A stretch of 7,042 bases of DNA from positions 1 to 7,042 of the forward strand of contig CAZBDU010000163.1 in the NCBI GenBank assembly GCA_964490725.1. Reading direction: 5' to 3'. Below are positions 6,314-7,042 of the stretch, one piece after another. This DNA is from CAZBDU01 sp964490725 (GTDB lineage: Bacteria; Spirochaetota; Spirochaetia; SZUA-6; DRHE01). Both the position numbers and the translations under genes were made by a program. The notes under the pieces were generated by a model. It saw only the letters and a program-made list of their open reading frames with translations. It was not told the origin of the DNA and did not search any database. The number at the start of each line of letters is the position of its first letter. The stretch's first letter is position 1.

Positions 6314-6333
6314 CTACAGTGTAAAAACGCACG

Positions 6334-6339
6334 AAGGAG
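6334..6339 (+). promoter_or_regulatory. cfpA: Strong Shine-Dalgarno of cfpA
   Basis: AAGGAG lies 6 bases before ATG 6346-6348. It is the best ribosome binding site in the window and fixes the cfpA start. Confidence 0.8.
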
Positions 6340-6345
6340 AGTACT

Positions 6346-7042
6346 ATGGGATCAGTTGACCTTCCCAAGAGCCCTAACGTGTTTCACCCGGAAAAGCCCA
6401 GCGCCGTAGGTTCACGCAACTCTCTGGCGCAGGAGTTCCGGGACCAGCAAGCCGAAGTCGACCTCCTGCTCAGCGAAGAAGTAGACAAGGTCATGAACCA
6501 CCTTACCTCCAAGCTGCCCCCCAAGGTCCTGGAGAGACTGGACGTCATGGGCGGTTTGAAGGAAAAAGTGTACAACTACTTCAACCAGAACTACCAGAAC
6601 ATGTTCAACCGGTACATCGTGACCACCGAGGACGAGATGGTCAAGAAGGTCCGGAACTTCATCGACAAGGAAGAGCTGAAGTCCCTGGCGCGCTACACGC
6701 CCAAGGAGATTTCCGCGCTCCTGGACCAGGTCGGTGGCATGGACAAGTTCAACACCGGTGAGATCGAGAAGTCCATCGTCAACATGTACGGCCACCTCCA
6801 GGGGCACGTCCAGCGCGGAATCAACGACCTGGAGAACCTGACCAACAGCCTGCTGCGCCAGAAGACCGACGTGGGCGCCTTCATCCGCGGGGAGAACGCC
6901 TACTCCATCGTCAAGTGCGCCTTCAAGGACAACCAGTACAAGCCCAAGACCGTAACGGACGTGAAGCTGTCCGTGAACATCCTGGACTCCGAGCTGATCA
7001 GCCCGATCTTCCACTACCAGGTCACCGTCGAGTTCCTGATCA
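6346..7042 (+). CDS. cfpA: Cytoplasmic filament protein CfpA, 5' part (3' end outside window)
   Basis: The first 232 codons are present. The protein starts MGSVDLPKSPNVF and continues with stretches I recognise from treponemal CfpA: VGSRNSLAQEFRDQQAEVDL near 22-41, VMGGLKEKVYNYFNQN near 67-82, and GEIEKSIVNMYGHLQGH near 138-154, followed by ENLTNSLLRQKTDVGAF. CfpA is the subunit of the ribbon of cytoplasmic filaments that runs the length of spirochaete cells under the inner membrane, and it is needed for normal chromosome segregation and cell division in T. denticola. No signal peptide is present, as expected for a cytoplasmic protein. The sequence is rich in charged and Asn/Gln residues and largely helical in character. 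The whole protein is close to 680 residues in Treponema, so about one third is visible. A strong promoter and ribosome binding site precede it. Leu and Arg codons are strongly GC-ending, as in the rest of the window. Confidence 0.95.
   Translation, partial: MGSVDLPKSPNVFHPEKPSAVGSRNSLAQEFRDQQAEVDLLLSEEVDKVMNHLTSKLPPKVLERLDVMGGLKEKVYNYFNQNYQNMFNRYIVTTEDEMVKKVRNFIDKEELKSLARYTPKEISALLDQVGGMDKFNTGEIEKSIVNMYGHLQGHVQRGINDLENLTNSLLRQKTDVGAFIRGENAYSIVKCAFKDNQYKPKTVTDVKLSVNILDSELISPIFHYQVTVEFLI

Larger units (their letters stand above)
6193..6345. other. Divergent intergenic regulatory region between the vWA operon and cfpA
   Basis: This 153-base stretch is much richer in A/T than the genes around it. 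It contains the cfpA promoter and ribosome binding site, an A10 tract (6266-6275), and two palindromes six to eight bases long: GCATGC (6235-6240) and CCATATGG (6242-6249). It must also hold start signals for the leftward operon; only a weak candidate (TAATGT, minus strand 6231-6226) is visible. Confidence 0.75.

Noticed and set aside
6412..7014. A 200-codon minus strand open frame opposite cfpA
   Set aside because: It is codon-aligned antisense to cfpA, whose + strand product is clearly recognisable.
1..7042. CRISPR array, tRNA or rRNA genes, insertion sequences
   Set aside because: I saw no spaced direct repeats, no tRNA-like or rRNA-like sequence, and no transposase or paired terminal repeats.

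Overview
The window most likely comes from a high-GC, spirochaete-type bacterium, probably a free-living member of the Spirochaetales. The strongest evidence is the partial gene at the right end, which I recognise as cytoplasmic filament protein CfpA, a protein known only from spirochaetes such as Treponema. Just across a divergent promoter region lies a von Willebrand A (vWA) membrane protein. The same operon ends in a lipoprotein that resembles the pallilysin (Tp0751) group. From memory, the order cfpA, vWA protein, pallilysin matches Treponema pallidum Tp0748, Tp0750 and Tp0751.

Layout from left to right. Bases 1-334 (+) are the 3' end of a gene for a SPOR-domain, peptidoglycan-binding protein. 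Bases 335-958 (-) hold a reading frame that resembles the C-terminal part (winged helix plus DUF4143) of AAA+ ATPases. Its ATPase half is missing, and it has no stop codon of its own before it runs antisense through the SPOR gene. Bases 959-1177 are a gap with a small hairpin. Bases 1178-6192 (-) are a compact four-gene operon transcribed leftward in the order vWA protein, GlgC/GlgD-like protein, DHH phosphoesterase, lipoprotein. Its junctions are a 7-base gap, a 19-base overlap, and a re-start next to the previous stop. Bases 6193-6345 are the divergent intergenic region, with a clear sigma-70-type promoter for cfpA and an A10 tract at UP-element distance. Bases 6346-7042 (+) are the 5' part of cfpA.

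How the genes may fit together: the operon pairs two cell-envelope proteins (a membrane-anchored vWA protein and a surface or periplasmic lipoprotein) with two probably cytoplasmic proteins (a nucleotidyltransferase-fold protein without its glycine-rich catalytic loop, and an NrnA/DhhP-type phosphodiesterase). The tight packing implies co-expression, but no joint function is known to me. I see no rRNA, tRNA, CRISPR array or insertion sequence.
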